Assembly (NCBI GenBank): GCA_947497905.1
Contig: CANMIH010000001.1
Location: forward strand, 620,001 to 684,000
DNA: 64,000 nt
Origin: an uncultured Pelagimonas sp.
GTDB taxonomy: Bacteria > Pseudomonadota > Alphaproteobacteria > Rhodobacterales > Rhodobacteraceae
Direction: 5' to 3'
Shown: positions 50,431 through 58,864 of the stretch, one piece after another
Numbering within the stretch: position 1 is the stretch's first letter
Layout of the letters: each line of letters starts with the position of its first letter
Translations under genes and position numbers: made by a program
The notes under the pieces: model-generated
What the model was told of the DNA's origin: nothing
What the model saw: only the letters and a program-made list of their open reading frames with translations
The model's database searches: none

Positions 50431-51706
50431 ACTAAAAGACGGGGAGCGCATGGCGCTCCCCTATCTGTTTGAGTTCTGGGCTCATGACCATCAGCTTCCT
50501 CCTGATGTCACATGGCGCAATTGGGTAATTCTTGGCGGACGTGGCGCAGGCAAAACCCGCGCTGGGGCAGAATGGGTACGGTCGCAGGTTGAGGGTGCGC
50601 GCCCTATGGACAAGGGCCGGTGTCGTAGGCTGGCCTTGGTTGGAGAAACATATGATCAGGTGCGCGAGGTGATGATCTACGGGGATAGTGGTATCATGGC
50701 CTGCTCCCCACCGGATCGGAAACCCAAATGGGTGGCCATGCGCCGGTGTCTTGTCTGGCCAAATGGGGCCGAAGCCATGTGTTTTTCAGCCCATGATGCC
50801 GAGGGGTTGCGCGGGCCGCAGTTTGATGGGGCCTGGGTGGATGAGCTGGCGAAATGGCCAAAGGTGCGTGAGACTTGGGATATGCTGCAATTTGGTGTGC
50901 GTTTGGGCGACGATCCGCAAATCTGTGTGACAACAACACCGCGCAATGTGCCTGTTTTGAAAGAGCTGCTTGAGCAGGACACGACTGTGGTGACACGGGC
51001 CAAAACCGAGGCAAATGCGGCCTATCTTGCGGCCTCGTTTCTGACGGAAGTGCGTGGGCGCTATGCGGGAACACGCATGGCTCTGCAGGAGTTGGATGGT
51101 GTGTTACTGGACGAGGTGGATGGCGCGCTTTGGACGCGGGCCCTGCTGGAAGAACGGCGTTCTGGGCAGCTGCCTGATCTGGACCGAATTGTTGTGGCGG
51201 TTGATCCGCCCGCAGGGGGTGGCAAAGGCGCGGATGAGTGCGGGATTGTTGTGGCTGGTGTCACATGTCAGGGGCCCCCGTCGGCGTGGTCGGCCTATGT
51301 GCTCGAAGATGCCAGCGTGCAGGGTCGCACGCCATTGGGATGGGCCGAAGCCGCCGTTGACGCTGCACAGCGGTGGGGGGCGGATCGGGTTGTGGCCGAG
51401 GTCAATCAGGGTGGCGATATGGTCGAAACCATTCTGCGACAGGTGGATACGATGCTGCCGGTGCGCAAGGTTCATGCCACGCGCGGCAAAGCGGCCCGTG
51501 CCGAACCGATCGCTGCGCTTTATGAGCAGGGGCGGGTGCGACACCTGCCCGGTTGCGATGCGCTTGAAGCGCAGATGTGTCTGATGTCTCAGGCCGGGTA
51601 TCAGGGCCCCGGAAGCCCGGACCGGGTGGATGCGCTTGTCTGGGCGTTACACGAGTTGATGATCCAAGCAGCGCAAGGCCTGCGGCCTGCAATGCGGTCG
51701 ATTTGA
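50300..51706 (+). CDS. GTA protein g2, large terminase
   Basis: The 468-residue packaging motor. The ATPase has Walker A G-G-R-G-A-G-K-T at 79-86 and Walker B near F-D-G-A-W-V-D-E; the RNase H-like nuclease has VAVDPPAGG, VAEVNQGGDM and DRVDALVWALHEL with the catalytic acids. The start at 50300 follows GGAGG at nine bases; internal ATGs at 50339 and 50450 are less supported. It overlaps g1 by 131 bases in another frame, an unusually long overlap. Confidence 0.95.
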   Translation: MQFDAQTVASPENMDLTLNRPDLRSGAAWLASVPAVTRTEFLNKLKDGERMALPYLFEFWAHDHQLPPDVTWRNWVILGGRGAGKTRAGAEWVRSQVEGARPMDKGRCRRLALVGETYDQVREVMIYGDSGIMACSPPDRKPKWVAMRRCLVWPNGAEAMCFSAHDAEGLRGPQFDGAWVDELAKWPKVRETWDMLQFGVRLGDDPQICVTTTPRNVPVLKELLEQDTTVVTRAKTEANAAYLAASFLTEVRGRYAGTRMALQELDGVLLDEVDGALWTRALLEERRSGQLPDLDRIVVAVDPPAGGGKGADECGIVVAGVTCQGPPSAWSAYVLEDASVQGRTPLGWAEAAVDAAQRWGADRVVAEVNQGGDMVETILRQVDTMLPVRKVHATRGKAARAEPIAALYEQGRVRHLPGCDALEAQMCLMSQAGYQGPGSPDRVDALVWALHELMIQAAQGLRPAMRSI

Positions 51707-51792
51707 AAATATCGTATTGTTCACACGCTGAGATTGAACGTTTGAAAGATGGCCTGTAAGCCTTGAGGCAGATTGCTTTAAGGAACATAGGT

Positions 51793-52242
51793 TTGTCGAT
51801 TTTCTCACTTCGAACATTGCAATTTTCGGTGGTTCTTGGCGCTGTGGCGCTTGCGGGCTGCGCAGGCCCGCCGGGGCCCTCTGTGCCAATGAAACCGGGC
51901 AGCGATCTTGCCACCGCGCGTCGTGCAGTCCAGGTCTGTTCGCGGCAGGGCCCGCAGGGGGGACGCAATGCGCTCACCGGAGGCTACATTGCAGGCGTGG
52001 TGTTTGGTGGTCTGGTCCTAGGTCCGGTGATTGTGGCGACAAATGCCCGTGCCATCCGGGATGACGGGGCGCGGGCCGCGGTGGACAAATGCCTGAATGA
52101 CAATGGGTTCCAGCGTCGCGAGTTGAGCTTTGAGGAAGTGGATTCGCTGAACCGATTGGATCGGTATCAGCGTCAGCTTTTGCTGGACCATCTCGTGGCA
52201 GGTGGATCATTGGCGGGTTTCCGGCAGAGCCAGCAAAGATAG
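51793..52242 (+). CDS. glycine-zipper lipoprotein inserted between GTA g2 and g3
   Basis: A TTG start at 51793 follows AGGAA, giving 149 residues; a second TTG at 51763 is possible. A lipoprotein signal ends in L-A-G-C near residue 23. The middle has the zipper G-G-Y-I-A-G-V-V-F-G-G-L-V-L-G, a Cys before it and V-D-K-C-L-N-D-N-G-F after it, the same order as the lipoprotein at 8466-8834. The last 45 residues are a charged helix (EEVDSLNRLDRYQRQLLL). It is not a phage morphogenesis protein. A hairpin follows. A role in GTA release or the host envelope is conceivable, not shown. Confidence 0.75.
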   Translation: MSIFSLRTLQFSVVLGAVALAGCAGPPGPSVPMKPGSDLATARRAVQVCSRQGPQGGRNALTGGYIAGVVFGGLVLGPVIVATNARAIRDDGARAAVDKCLNDNGFQRRELSFEEVDSLNRLDRYQRQLLLDHLVAGGSLAGFRQSQQR

Positions 52243-52260
52243 GATACTTGCAATACGGGG

Positions 52261-52282
52261 GCTGGCGTGCGCGCCAGTCTTT
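52261..52282 (+). terminator. hairpin after the lipoprotein gene
   Basis: CTGGCG/CGCCAG stem with TGCG loop (52262-52277) followed by TCTTT, 20 bases after the lipoprotein stop. It could partly end transcription before g3, which starts 250 bases further on; that interval has no gene. Confidence 0.45.
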
Positions 52283-52527
52283 GTAACTTCCAAATACTTG
52301 TGTGTTTGCTAGCTTCGCCTCTCACGTGTTCTCCCTCTCTTCAATAACTTCAAGTCTGATTGATGCGGTGTTCCAACGGATGCCGCATTTTTCGCTTTTG
52401 GAGATTGGCGTTTTGCTGTGTTGCGTCGCTGGCGCACGCTGGTGTCAGAGAGGATCAAGACCACAAGATTAGGTTTCTTTCAACGGCAAGACACAGTGCT
52501 TGCCCCGGTGAAAGGAGCATAAGCGCG

Positions 52528-53715
52528 ATGGTTTTCGATTTCCTGCGAAAGTCCAAGGTGACGGAGGTGCCCGAGCAGAAGGCTTCGGTCACAGGGCGCG
52601 TGATGGCGCATATGTCGGCGGGGCGCGTGGCCTGGACACCGCGTGATACGGTGTCGTTGACGAAACAGGGGTTTGCGGGCAATCCAGTCGGATTTCGCGC
52701 GGTCAAACTTATCGCCGAGGCGGCAGCGGCCCTTCCTTTGGTGGTGCAGAACGCCGAAACACGTTTCGTCGAGCATCCCGTTCTGGGGCTTATCCAGGGA
52801 CCAAATCCGGCGCAGGGGCGGGCGGATCTGTTTGAGGCGCTTTATGGCCAGATCCTTCTGTCTGGCGATGGATATCTTGAGGCGGTGTGTGGAGACAGCG
52901 GCACACCTTTGGAATTGCATGTACTGCGTTCAGATCGTATGCGGGTGGTGCCAGGGGCAGATGGTTGGCCCATGGCCTACGAATATGCGGTTGGTGCGCG
53001 CAAACATCGCTTTGATATGACCGGGGATCTGGCACCGATCTGTCATGTGAAGGCGTTTCATCCGCAGGACGATCATTATGGGCTGTCGCCTTTGCAGGCC
53101 GCTGCACAGGCGGTGGATGTTCACAACAGTGCGTCGCGCTGGGCCAAGGGATTGCTGGACAATGCCGCGCGGCCCTCGGGGGCCATTGTCTGGCGTGGGG
53201 CCGAGGGACAGGGGCACCTGTCGCCAGAGCAATACGACCGGCTTGTCTGTGAAATGGAGAGCCATCACCAGGGCGCGCGCAACGCAGGGCGGCCGATGTT
53301 GTTGGAAGGTGGATTGGATTGGCGCCCGATGGGGTTCAGCCCGTCTGACATGGAGTTTCAGAAATCCAAAGAGGCCGCAGCCCGCGAGATAGCCACGGCC
53401 TTTGGCGTGCCGCCGATGTTGTTGGGCATCCCGGGCGAGGCCACTTATGCCAATTATGCCGAAGCTCATCGGGCGTTTTATCGCCAGACCGTGTTGCCAC
53501 TTGCGACAAAGGTGACCGCGTCGATTGGACGGTGGTTGGCGGGGTTTCTGGACGCGCCTTTTGAGTTGAAACCGGACCTGGATCAGGTGCCTGCTTTGGC
53601 CTCGGAACGGGATGCGCAATGGTCTCGGGTGGTTGGCGCGGATTTCCTGTCAGTGGCCGAGAAGCGGCGCATGTTGGGATTACCTGCCTTGTCCGAGGAG
53701 GTGGGAGATGCGTGA
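52528..53715 (+). CDS. GTA protein g3, portal protein
   Basis: An HK97-type portal protein of 395 residues forming the dodecameric DNA gate at one capsid vertex. The ATG at 52528 has AAAGGAG eleven bases upstream; the frame opens 168 bases earlier without signals. Conserved portal segments include GFRAVKLIAEAAAALPLVV, LLSGDGYLEAV, ICHVKAFHPQDD-like and E-T-Y/A-T-Y-A-N-Y-A-E-A-H-R-A-F-Y near 320. It overlaps g3.5 by eight bases. Confidence 0.94.
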   Translation: MVFDFLRKSKVTEVPEQKASVTGRVMAHMSAGRVAWTPRDTVSLTKQGFAGNPVGFRAVKLIAEAAAALPLVVQNAETRFVEHPVLGLIQGPNPAQGRADLFEALYGQILLSGDGYLEAVCGDSGTPLELHVLRSDRMRVVPGADGWPMAYEYAVGARKHRFDMTGDLAPICHVKAFHPQDDHYGLSPLQAAAQAVDVHNSASRWAKGLLDNAARPSGAIVWRGAEGQGHLSPEQYDRLVCEMESHHQGARNAGRPMLLEGGLDWRPMGFSPSDMEFQKSKEAAAREIATAFGVPPMLLGIPGEATYANYAEAHRAFYRQTVLPLATKVTASIGRWLAGFLDAPFELKPDLDQVPALASERDAQWSRVVGADFLSVAEKRRMLGLPALSEEVGDA

Positions 53716-53923
53716 TCATGAACCTTTTGCCTGTGCACCAGCCCTGCGACTGGAAGCGCATGAACGGGTGAGCAAGCTGCAAAATGACGCGCTGAAAGAG
53801 CGGTTTAACCGGCTCGATGCGGTGTTGGAACGTCTGGAGCGCAGGCTTTGGTTGACGGTCTACGGTGTCGCCGGGGTGATCCTGGCAGAAGCGATTCAGG
53901 GATTGATGAGTGCAGCCCCATGA
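53708..53923 (+). CDS. GTA protein g3.5
   Basis: A 71-residue protein between portal and protease, present at this place in RcGTA. It has a charged coiled-coil part (SKLQNDALKERFNRLDAVLERLERRLW) and a C-terminal hydrophobic helix (V-A-G-V-I-L-A-E-A-I). It overlaps both neighbours (eight bases with g3, four with g4). The helix could insert in a membrane; function unknown. Confidence 0.75.
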   Translation: MRDHEPFACAPALRLEAHERVSKLQNDALKERFNRLDAVLERLERRLWLTVYGVAGVILAEAIQGLMSAAP

Positions 53924-54486
53924 CGGGCCAGTTGGGAGGTGAGATGGAGCTGGAACACAAGTTCTGTCGTTTTGACGGTGAGTTGGCTCTTGTTGATGGG
54001 GCTGTGATCGAAGGCTATGCCTCGCTGTTTGGCGAGACCGATCAGGGCGGTGATGTGGTGGCGTTGGGCGCCTATGCCTCTAGTCTTGTGCGGCTGGCGG
54101 CTGAGGGGCGGCAGGTGAAAATGCTCTGGCAGCATGATCCGGCCCAGCCCATCGGCATCTGGGATGTCGTTCAGGAAGACAGCCGCGGGCTCTTTGTCAA
54201 GGGTCGGTTGCTCGACAGTGTGGCCAAGGGGCGCGAGGCGGCTGCGCTCATCGAGGCGGGGGCCATCGACGGGTTGTCGATTGGCTATCGCACAGTGAAA
54301 GCCAGCAAAACCGATAAGGGCCAGCGGCTCTTGCAGGAACTGGAGCTATGGGAGGTGTCTTTGGTCACATTCCCCATGCTGCCCAGTGCGCGTGTTGCGT
54401 CAAAAGGGGATAGCCCGGGCGACGACAATTTGCGCGATCTGGCGGAGACCTTGGAAGAGGCCCGTCGCACATTGGCGCGGGGCTGA
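53920..54486 (+). CDS. GTA protein g4, prohead maturation protease
   Basis: A 188-residue HK97-type (U35) serine protease that trims the capsid delta domain. The catalytic His is H72 in W-Q-H-D-P-A-Q-P-I-G and the Ser is S120 in G-L-S-I-G-Y. I use the ATG at 53920, overlapping the g3.5 stop as ATGA; a second ATG at 53944 with a close GGGAGG box would remove eight residues. Confidence 0.93.
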   Translation: MTGQLGGEMELEHKFCRFDGELALVDGAVIEGYASLFGETDQGGDVVALGAYASSLVRLAAEGRQVKMLWQHDPAQPIGIWDVVQEDSRGLFVKGRLLDSVAKGREAAALIEAGAIDGLSIGYRTVKASKTDKGQRLLQELELWEVSLVTFPMLPSARVASKGDSPGDDNLRDLAETLEEARRTLARG

Positions 54487-54514
54487 CGCGCGCGTTTCTG
54501 AGGGAAAATGAGTG

Positions 54515-55696
54515 ATGAAAACATCTGAGACCGCGTCTCGGACAGGGGAAGATCTGTCTCCGGTTGCCCGCGTTGGCTCTGCTTTGGCGGGCCTGGTGGC
54601 GGATTTTAAGACCCTGCAGACGGACTTGCAGAACAAACTTCACAAACAGGAAGAGCGATTGACCATGCTTGATCAGAAATCGGCCCGTGTGGCCCGCCCG
54701 GTTCTGTCCACCCAAATGGATCTGGATGCTCCGCATCAAAAGGCATTTGATGCCTATCTGCGCAATGGCGATGATGAGGCGCTGCGGGGACTTGAAATCG
54801 AAGGTAAAGCCATGTCGGTGTCTGTAAACGCCGATGGCGGTTACCTTGTGGATCCGGTGACCTCGGATACGATCAATTCGGTGCTAAGCAGCACAGCGTC
54901 GCTGCGCTCAGTTGCAAGTGTGGTGCGTGTCGAAGGGGCGAGCTTTGACGTTTTGATCGACCAGAACGACATCGGCGCCGGTTGGGCGGACGAGACATCG
55001 GCCTCGGCCGAGTCCGCGACCCCGACCATCGACCGGATTTCGATCCCGCTCTATGAGCTTAACGCCCTGCCCAAAGTATCGCAGCGTCTGTTGGATGACG
55101 CGGCCTTTGATGTCGAAGGCTGGTTGGCGGGGCGGATTGCAGAGAAGTTTGCGATTTCCGAAGCCGCGGCTTTTGTCAGCGGAGACGGTGTGGATAAGCC
55201 CCGTGGGTTTCTGACCCACCCAACCGTCATTGAAAGCGGATGGAGCTGGGGCAACCTAGGGTATCAGATTTCAGGTGTCTCAGGGGATCTGGGAGATGGT
55301 GACGCGCTGATTGACCTGGTTTATGCGCTGGGCGCGCAGTACCGTGCCGGGGCGAGTTTTGTGATGAACTCGCGTACGGCGGGAGCGGTGCGCAAGCTCA
55401 AGGATGCGGACGGTCGCCATCTGTGGAGCGATGGGCTCTCGGCGGGTGAACCTGCCCGTCTTCTGGGGTATCCGGTGTTGATCTGTGAAGACATGCCGGA
55501 TGTGGATGTCGATACCACTCCTGTGGCCTTTGGCAACTTCCAGTCGGGATATACCATTGCGGAGCGGCCTGATGTGCGTGTGCTGCGGGACCCCTTCAGT
55601 GCCAAACCCCATGTGCTGTTTTATGCCAGCAAACGTGTCGGCGGTGACGTGAGCGATTTTGCGGCCATCAAGCTGCTGCGCTGTTCCACCAGCTGA
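54515..55696 (+). CDS. GTA protein g5, major capsid protein
   Basis: A 393-residue HK97-fold capsid protein. The N-terminal ~100 residues form a helical delta domain (V-A-D-F-K-T-L-Q-T-D-L-Q-N-K-L) cleaved by g4, then the capsid fold begins around G-G-Y-L-V-D-P-V-T-S. R-V-L-R-D-P-F and F-Y-A-S-K-R-V-G-G-D-V near the end are typical. The ATG at 54515 has GAGGGAA upstream. A stable hairpin follows its stop. Confidence 0.95.
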   Translation: MKTSETASRTGEDLSPVARVGSALAGLVADFKTLQTDLQNKLHKQEERLTMLDQKSARVARPVLSTQMDLDAPHQKAFDAYLRNGDDEALRGLEIEGKAMSVSVNADGGYLVDPVTSDTINSVLSSTASLRSVASVVRVEGASFDVLIDQNDIGAGWADETSASAESATPTIDRISIPLYELNALPKVSQRLLDDAAFDVEGWLAGRIAEKFAISEAAAFVSGDGVDKPRGFLTHPTVIESGWSWGNLGYQISGVSGDLGDGDALIDLVYALGAQYRAGASFVMNSRTAGAVRKLKDADGRHLWSDGLSAGEPARLLGYPVLICEDMPDVDVDTTPVAFGNFQSGYTIAERPDVRVLRDPFSAKPHVLFYASKRVGGDVSDFAAIKLLRCSTS

Positions 55697-55711
55697 TTTT
55701 GTGATCGGGGA

Positions 55712-55735
55712 TGAGAGGCGGGGATCTGCCTCTCA
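55712..55735 (+). other. intercistronic hairpin after the capsid gene
   Basis: A perfect eight-base stem TGAGAGGC/GCCTCTCA with an eight-base loop, 16 bases after the capsid stop. No T run follows and the cluster continues, so it is more likely an mRNA-stabilising 3' end for the abundant capsid message than a terminator. The 173 bases to g6 hold no gene. Confidence 0.55.
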
Positions 55736-55869
55736 GCGGGTGTGCGTCCCGATGTTGTCCAGCTGTTCCCCTCCGTCCGTGCGGCGTGGGCGGCGTGCAC
55801 CCGCGATTTGCCGAGACCTCAGGTCGTGAGGTCGGATGGGGCAGTCCAACGCCAATCGGAGTATTGAGT

Positions 55870-56463
55870 ATGATGTTGGTTGAAGAAACACAGGTGCCGA
55901 ATGAGGCTCTGCCGGTTGAGGCGTTGCGGCGCCAACTGCGTCTGGGGACGGGCTTTGCGGAAGATGACGTGCAGGATTTGGTTTTGGCGTCTTTTCTGCG
56001 CGCAGCCTTTGCCGCGATTGAGGCGCGCACCGACAAGATTTTGCTGTCCCGGGGGGTTGTTCTGACGCTGCACACTTGGTCAGACGATGTTTCACAGCGG
56101 CTGCCGGTAGCACCGGTGTCGGCCTTGACCTCGGTGACGCGTGTTGATCGGTTTGGTGTGTCTCAAGAGCTTGATCTGGCTGGGTTCCGGCTGGTTGCGG
56201 ATGCGCAATCTCCGCGCCTGATCTCGGTTTCTGGGGGGCTACCTCGCGTGCCACCGGGTGGCACACTTGAACTGCGCTTTACTGCAGGCTTTGGTGCCAG
56301 TGTTGAGGATGTCCCGGCTGATCTGATGCAGGCGGTTCTGTTGTTGGCGGCGCATTACTACGAATACCGCGATGCCACAGCGCTGGGGCAGGGATGTATG
56401 CCTTTTGGCGTGACAAGTCTTTTGGCGCGCTATCGCCCCATGCGGCTGGGGTTGGGCACATGA
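55870..56463 (+). CDS. GTA protein g6, head-tail connector (adaptor)
   Basis: A 197-residue adaptor of the gp6-like class. The ATG pair at 55870/55873 sets the start; the long frame from 55711 spans the hairpin and lacks a ribosome binding site. A helical N-terminus (QVPNEALPVEALRRQLRL) precedes a beta domain (VVLTLHTWSDDVSQRLPV) and a C-terminal helix with A-A-H-Y-Y-E. In RcGTA it forms the ring under the portal. It overlaps g7 by four bases. Confidence 0.88.
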   Translation: MMLVEETQVPNEALPVEALRRQLRLGTGFAEDDVQDLVLASFLRAAFAAIEARTDKILLSRGVVLTLHTWSDDVSQRLPVAPVSALTSVTRVDRFGVSQELDLAGFRLVADAQSPRLISVSGGLPRVPPGGTLELRFTAGFGASVEDVPADLMQAVLLLAAHYYEYRDATALGQGCMPFGVTSLLARYRPMRLGLGT

Positions 56464-56798
56464 TGCGGATCGCCTTGAACCGTCGCCTGATTTTGGAGCA
56501 GGCCGTGCGCAGCGATGACGGCGCCGGGGGCTTTGTTGAAAGCTGGGTCGCGCTTGGCACGCTTTGGGGGGAGGTCAAACCGAGGACCGGGCGATTGGCG
56601 AGCGGGGAAACCGGGGCGCTGTCGGTGACGGGATTTAAGATCACTGTGCGTGGCGCCCCTGTTGGGCAAAGTAACCGCCCTCAGCCAGGCCAACAGTTTC
56701 GCATGAATACGCGGGTTTTTAGGATCGAAGCCGTGACCGAGCGGGACGGTTCGGGTTTGTATCTGTTGTGCCACTGCGAAGAGGAGCTTGCCCCATGA
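56460..56798 (+). CDS. GTA protein g7, head-tail stopper
   Basis: A 112-residue head-closure protein (SPP1 gp16-like fold). Start at the ATG at 56460 overlapping the g6 stop as ATGA. The family pattern R-L-I-L-E-Q, S-W-V-A-L-G-T-L-W-G-E-V and F-R-I-E-A-V-T-E is visible. It sits between adaptor and tail terminator. Confidence 0.85.
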   Translation: MMRIALNRRLILEQAVRSDDGAGGFVESWVALGTLWGEVKPRTGRLASGETGALSVTGFKITVRGAPVGQSNRPQPGQQFRMNTRVFRIEAVTERDGSGLYLLCHCEEELAP

Positions 56799-57205
56799 GC
56801 TATGCGATCTCTAGTGCGCTGCAGGCGGCAATTTATGCGCGCCTGGTTGGTGATGCCACCCTGTCGGCTTTGGTTGACGGTAAGATATTTGACGCCTTGC
56901 CAACCGGCGTGCTGCCCCCGCTCTACGTTGCGTTGGGCCCCGAAAAGGTGCGCAGCAGTGGCGATGGAACCGGGTCTGGGGCCTGGCATGAGTTTCAGGT
57001 CTCGGTGGTGACGACGGTGGCCGGGTTTCAGGCGGCAAAAGAGGCGGCGGGTGCAATCAGTGATGCGCTGCATCTGGCACCGCTGACCCTCAGCCGAGGT
57101 GTGTTGGTGGGGCTTTGGTTCCAAAAGGCCCGCGCCAATCGTGAACCGGGCGGGTTGCGGCGGATTGATTTGACGTTCCGCGCGCGCGTGGACGACAGGG
57201 TTTGA
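56795..57205 (+). CDS. GTA protein g8, tail terminator (DUF3168)
   Basis: A 136-residue DUF3168-type protein: I-S-S-A-L-Q-A-A-I-Y-A-R-L at the start, D-A-L-P-x-G-V-L-P-P-L-Y-V-A-L-G, and a C-terminal R-R-I-D-L-T-F-R-A-R-V. It caps the tail tube and joins it to the head. ATGA overlap with g7. Confidence 0.87.
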   Translation: MSYAISSALQAAIYARLVGDATLSALVDGKIFDALPTGVLPPLYVALGPEKVRSSGDGTGSGAWHEFQVSVVTTVAGFQAAKEAAGAISDALHLAPLTLSRGVLVGLWFQKARANREPGGLRRIDLTFRARVDDRV

Positions 57206-57248
57206 GTTTTGACCGGCGCCGGGAGGTGCCCCTTCAGGAGTGACAAGT

Positions 57249-57662
57249 ATGGCTGTTCAGAATGGCAAAGATCTTTTGGTGAAAGTAGATTTGACGGGCG
57301 CGGGGGTGTTCGAAACATTGGCTGGGCTGCGGGCCACACGGATCAGTTTCAATGCCGAGCAGGTCGATGTGACCACACTGGAAAGCGATGGTGGATGGCG
57401 TGAGTTATTGGCGGGGGCCTGGGTGAAATCCGCCAGTATTTCGGGATCTGGGGTGTTTCGCGATGCAGCGACGGATGAACGTGCGCGCCAGATCTTTTTC
57501 GACGGTGAAACCCCGGCATTTGAGGTGACGATCCCCGATTTCGGACAAGTGTCGGGGGCGTTCCAGATCAGCAGCATTGAGTATGCAGGAAGTCACAACG
57601 GTGAGGCGACCTATGAAATTGCGCTGGCCTCTGCGGGTGCCCTTACGTTTGAGGCGCTGTGA
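57249..57662 (+). CDS. GTA protein g9, major tail tube protein
   Basis: A 137-residue tube protein (major tail protein, TP901-1 class). The ATG at 57249 follows CAGGAG. It shows T-R-I-S-F-N-A-E-Q-V-D-V-T-T-L-E-S-D-G-G-W-R, the common loop of these proteins, and V-S-G-A-F-Q-I-S-S-I-E-Y-A-G. It stacks as hexameric rings around the tape measure. Its stop overlaps the g10 start. Confidence 0.92.
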   Translation: MAVQNGKDLLVKVDLTGAGVFETLAGLRATRISFNAEQVDVTTLESDGGWRELLAGAWVKSASISGSGVFRDAATDERARQIFFDGETPAFEVTIPDFGQVSGAFQISSIEYAGSHNGEATYEIALASAGALTFEAL

Positions 57663-57994
57663 TGGGCAATCCGTGGCGTGGCGACGTATCTTTGACCCTC
57701 GACGGTCAACGGCACGAAATGCGCCTGACCCTTGGGGCTTTGGCAGAACTTGAGGCGGGCCTGAAGGCCGACACTCTGGTGGCTCTGGTCGAGCGGTTTG
57801 AGGGCGGGGCGTATCGTTCGGTGGATGTGCTGGCGTTGATCGTGGCGGGGCTTCGGGGTGGCGGGTGGCACGGCGCCGCTGAGGATCTGTTGCATGCCGA
57901 GATTGCCGGTGGCCCGGTTGCGGCAGCTCGGGCGGCGGCGGAGCTTCTGGCCCGTGCCTTTGTGGTGCCCGAGGTGGAACATGGCGCGGATTGA
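57662..57994 (+). CDS. GTA protein g10, tail assembly chaperone
   Basis: A 110-residue protein of the GTA TAC-like family (gene transfer agent gp10, Phage_TAC_11): V-S-L-T-L-D-G-Q-R-H-E-M-R-L-T-L-G-A-L-A-E-L-E near the start, then a helical region. Such chaperones bind the tape measure during tail assembly. The start at 57662 abuts the g9 stop, and it overlaps g10.1 by 14 bases. Confidence 0.85.
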   Translation: MGNPWRGDVSLTLDGQRHEMRLTLGALAELEAGLKADTLVALVERFEGGAYRSVDVLALIVAGLRGGGWHGAAEDLLHAEIAGGPVAAARAAAELLARAFVVPEVEHGAD

Positions 57995-58202
57995 TTGGCC
58001 GGGCCTGATGCGGGCAGGGATCTCAGGACATGGATTGCGACCGGATGAGTTCTGGGTGCTGACCCCGGCCGAACTTCACCTGATTTTGGGAGATCCGATC
58101 TCATCGGCGCCGTTGGGGCGCGGTGGGTTGGAGGCCCTGATGCGGGCCTATCCCGATACGCCTTATGGTAACAACGAGGATCAAATCCATGACAGCCTTT
58201 GA
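57981..58202 (+). CDS. GTA protein g10.1, second tail assembly chaperone
   Basis: A 73-residue partner of g10 (Phage_TAC_6-like) with D-W-P-G-L-M-R-A-G-I-S-G-H-G-L-R-P-D-E-F-W and L-T-P-A-E-L. It overlaps g10 by 14 bases and g11 by 14. In many phages the chaperone pair is made by a frameshift; here the two reading frames overlap with a normal ATG instead. Confidence 0.8.
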   Translation: MARIDWPGLMRAGISGHGLRPDEFWVLTPAELHLILGDPISSAPLGRGGLEALMRAYPDTPYGNNEDQIHDSL

Positions 58203-58851
58203 AGATCTGGATGAGTTGGGCGCTGAGTTTGATGCGCTGGAGGGAGAGTTGGGTGCGGCGCGTGATCTGACCGCGGCCTTTGGGGCTGAGCTTAACCGGA
58301 TGCAATCTACAATGGCGGCCACGCAGGGCACCGCGATGAAGCTGGATCGTACGCTCAGCACGGGGGTGAGCCGGGCCATCAATGGAGTGGTGTTGGACGG
58401 CATTAAAATGTCAGACGCGTTGCGGACGGTTGCCCAATCCATGATCGATGTGGCCTGGAAAAATGCGATCCGACCGGTTTCGGATCATATCAGTTCGGCC
58501 TTGGTGTCCGGCGCCTCTGCGATCTTTGGAGAGTTCTCGCCTTTTGAGAAAGGCGGCAGTTTTGCCCAAGGTCGGGTGATGCCCTTTGCCAAAGGTGGGG
58601 TGGTTTCTGGCCCAGCCGCGTTCCCGATGCGGGGAGGTCGGGGTTTGATGGGTGAAGCCGGACCAGAGGCGATCATGCCGCTAACCCGAGGCCCGGATGG
58701 TTCCTTGGGGGTGCGGGCCGCCGGTGGCGGCGGTGCGGTCCAAATTACCATGAATATTCAAACCCCTGATGTGCAAGGGTTCCAACGTAGCCAATCACAG
58801 ATCGCGGCACGAATGAGCCGTGCTTTGGGGGCGGCTGCGCGTAATCGGTAA
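58189..58851 (+). CDS. GTA protein g11, tape measure protein
   Basis: A 220-residue tape measure, very short compared with phage homologues, matching the short tail of GTA particles since this protein sets tail length. Start at the ATG at 58189 inside the end of g10.1. The middle is Gly-rich with V-S-G-P-A-A-F-P-M-R-G-G-R-G-L-M-G-E-A-G-P-E, a segment common in tape measures, and the C-terminus is helical. Confidence 0.9.
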   Translation: MTAFEDLDELGAEFDALEGELGAARDLTAAFGAELNRMQSTMAATQGTAMKLDRTLSTGVSRAINGVVLDGIKMSDALRTVAQSMIDVAWKNAIRPVSDHISSALVSGASAIFGEFSPFEKGGSFAQGRVMPFAKGGVVSGPAAFPMRGGRGLMGEAGPEAIMPLTRGPDGSLGVRAAGGGGAVQITMNIQTPDVQGFQRSQSQIAARMSRALGAAARNR

Positions 58852-58864
58852 CAGGAGGCAGGTT

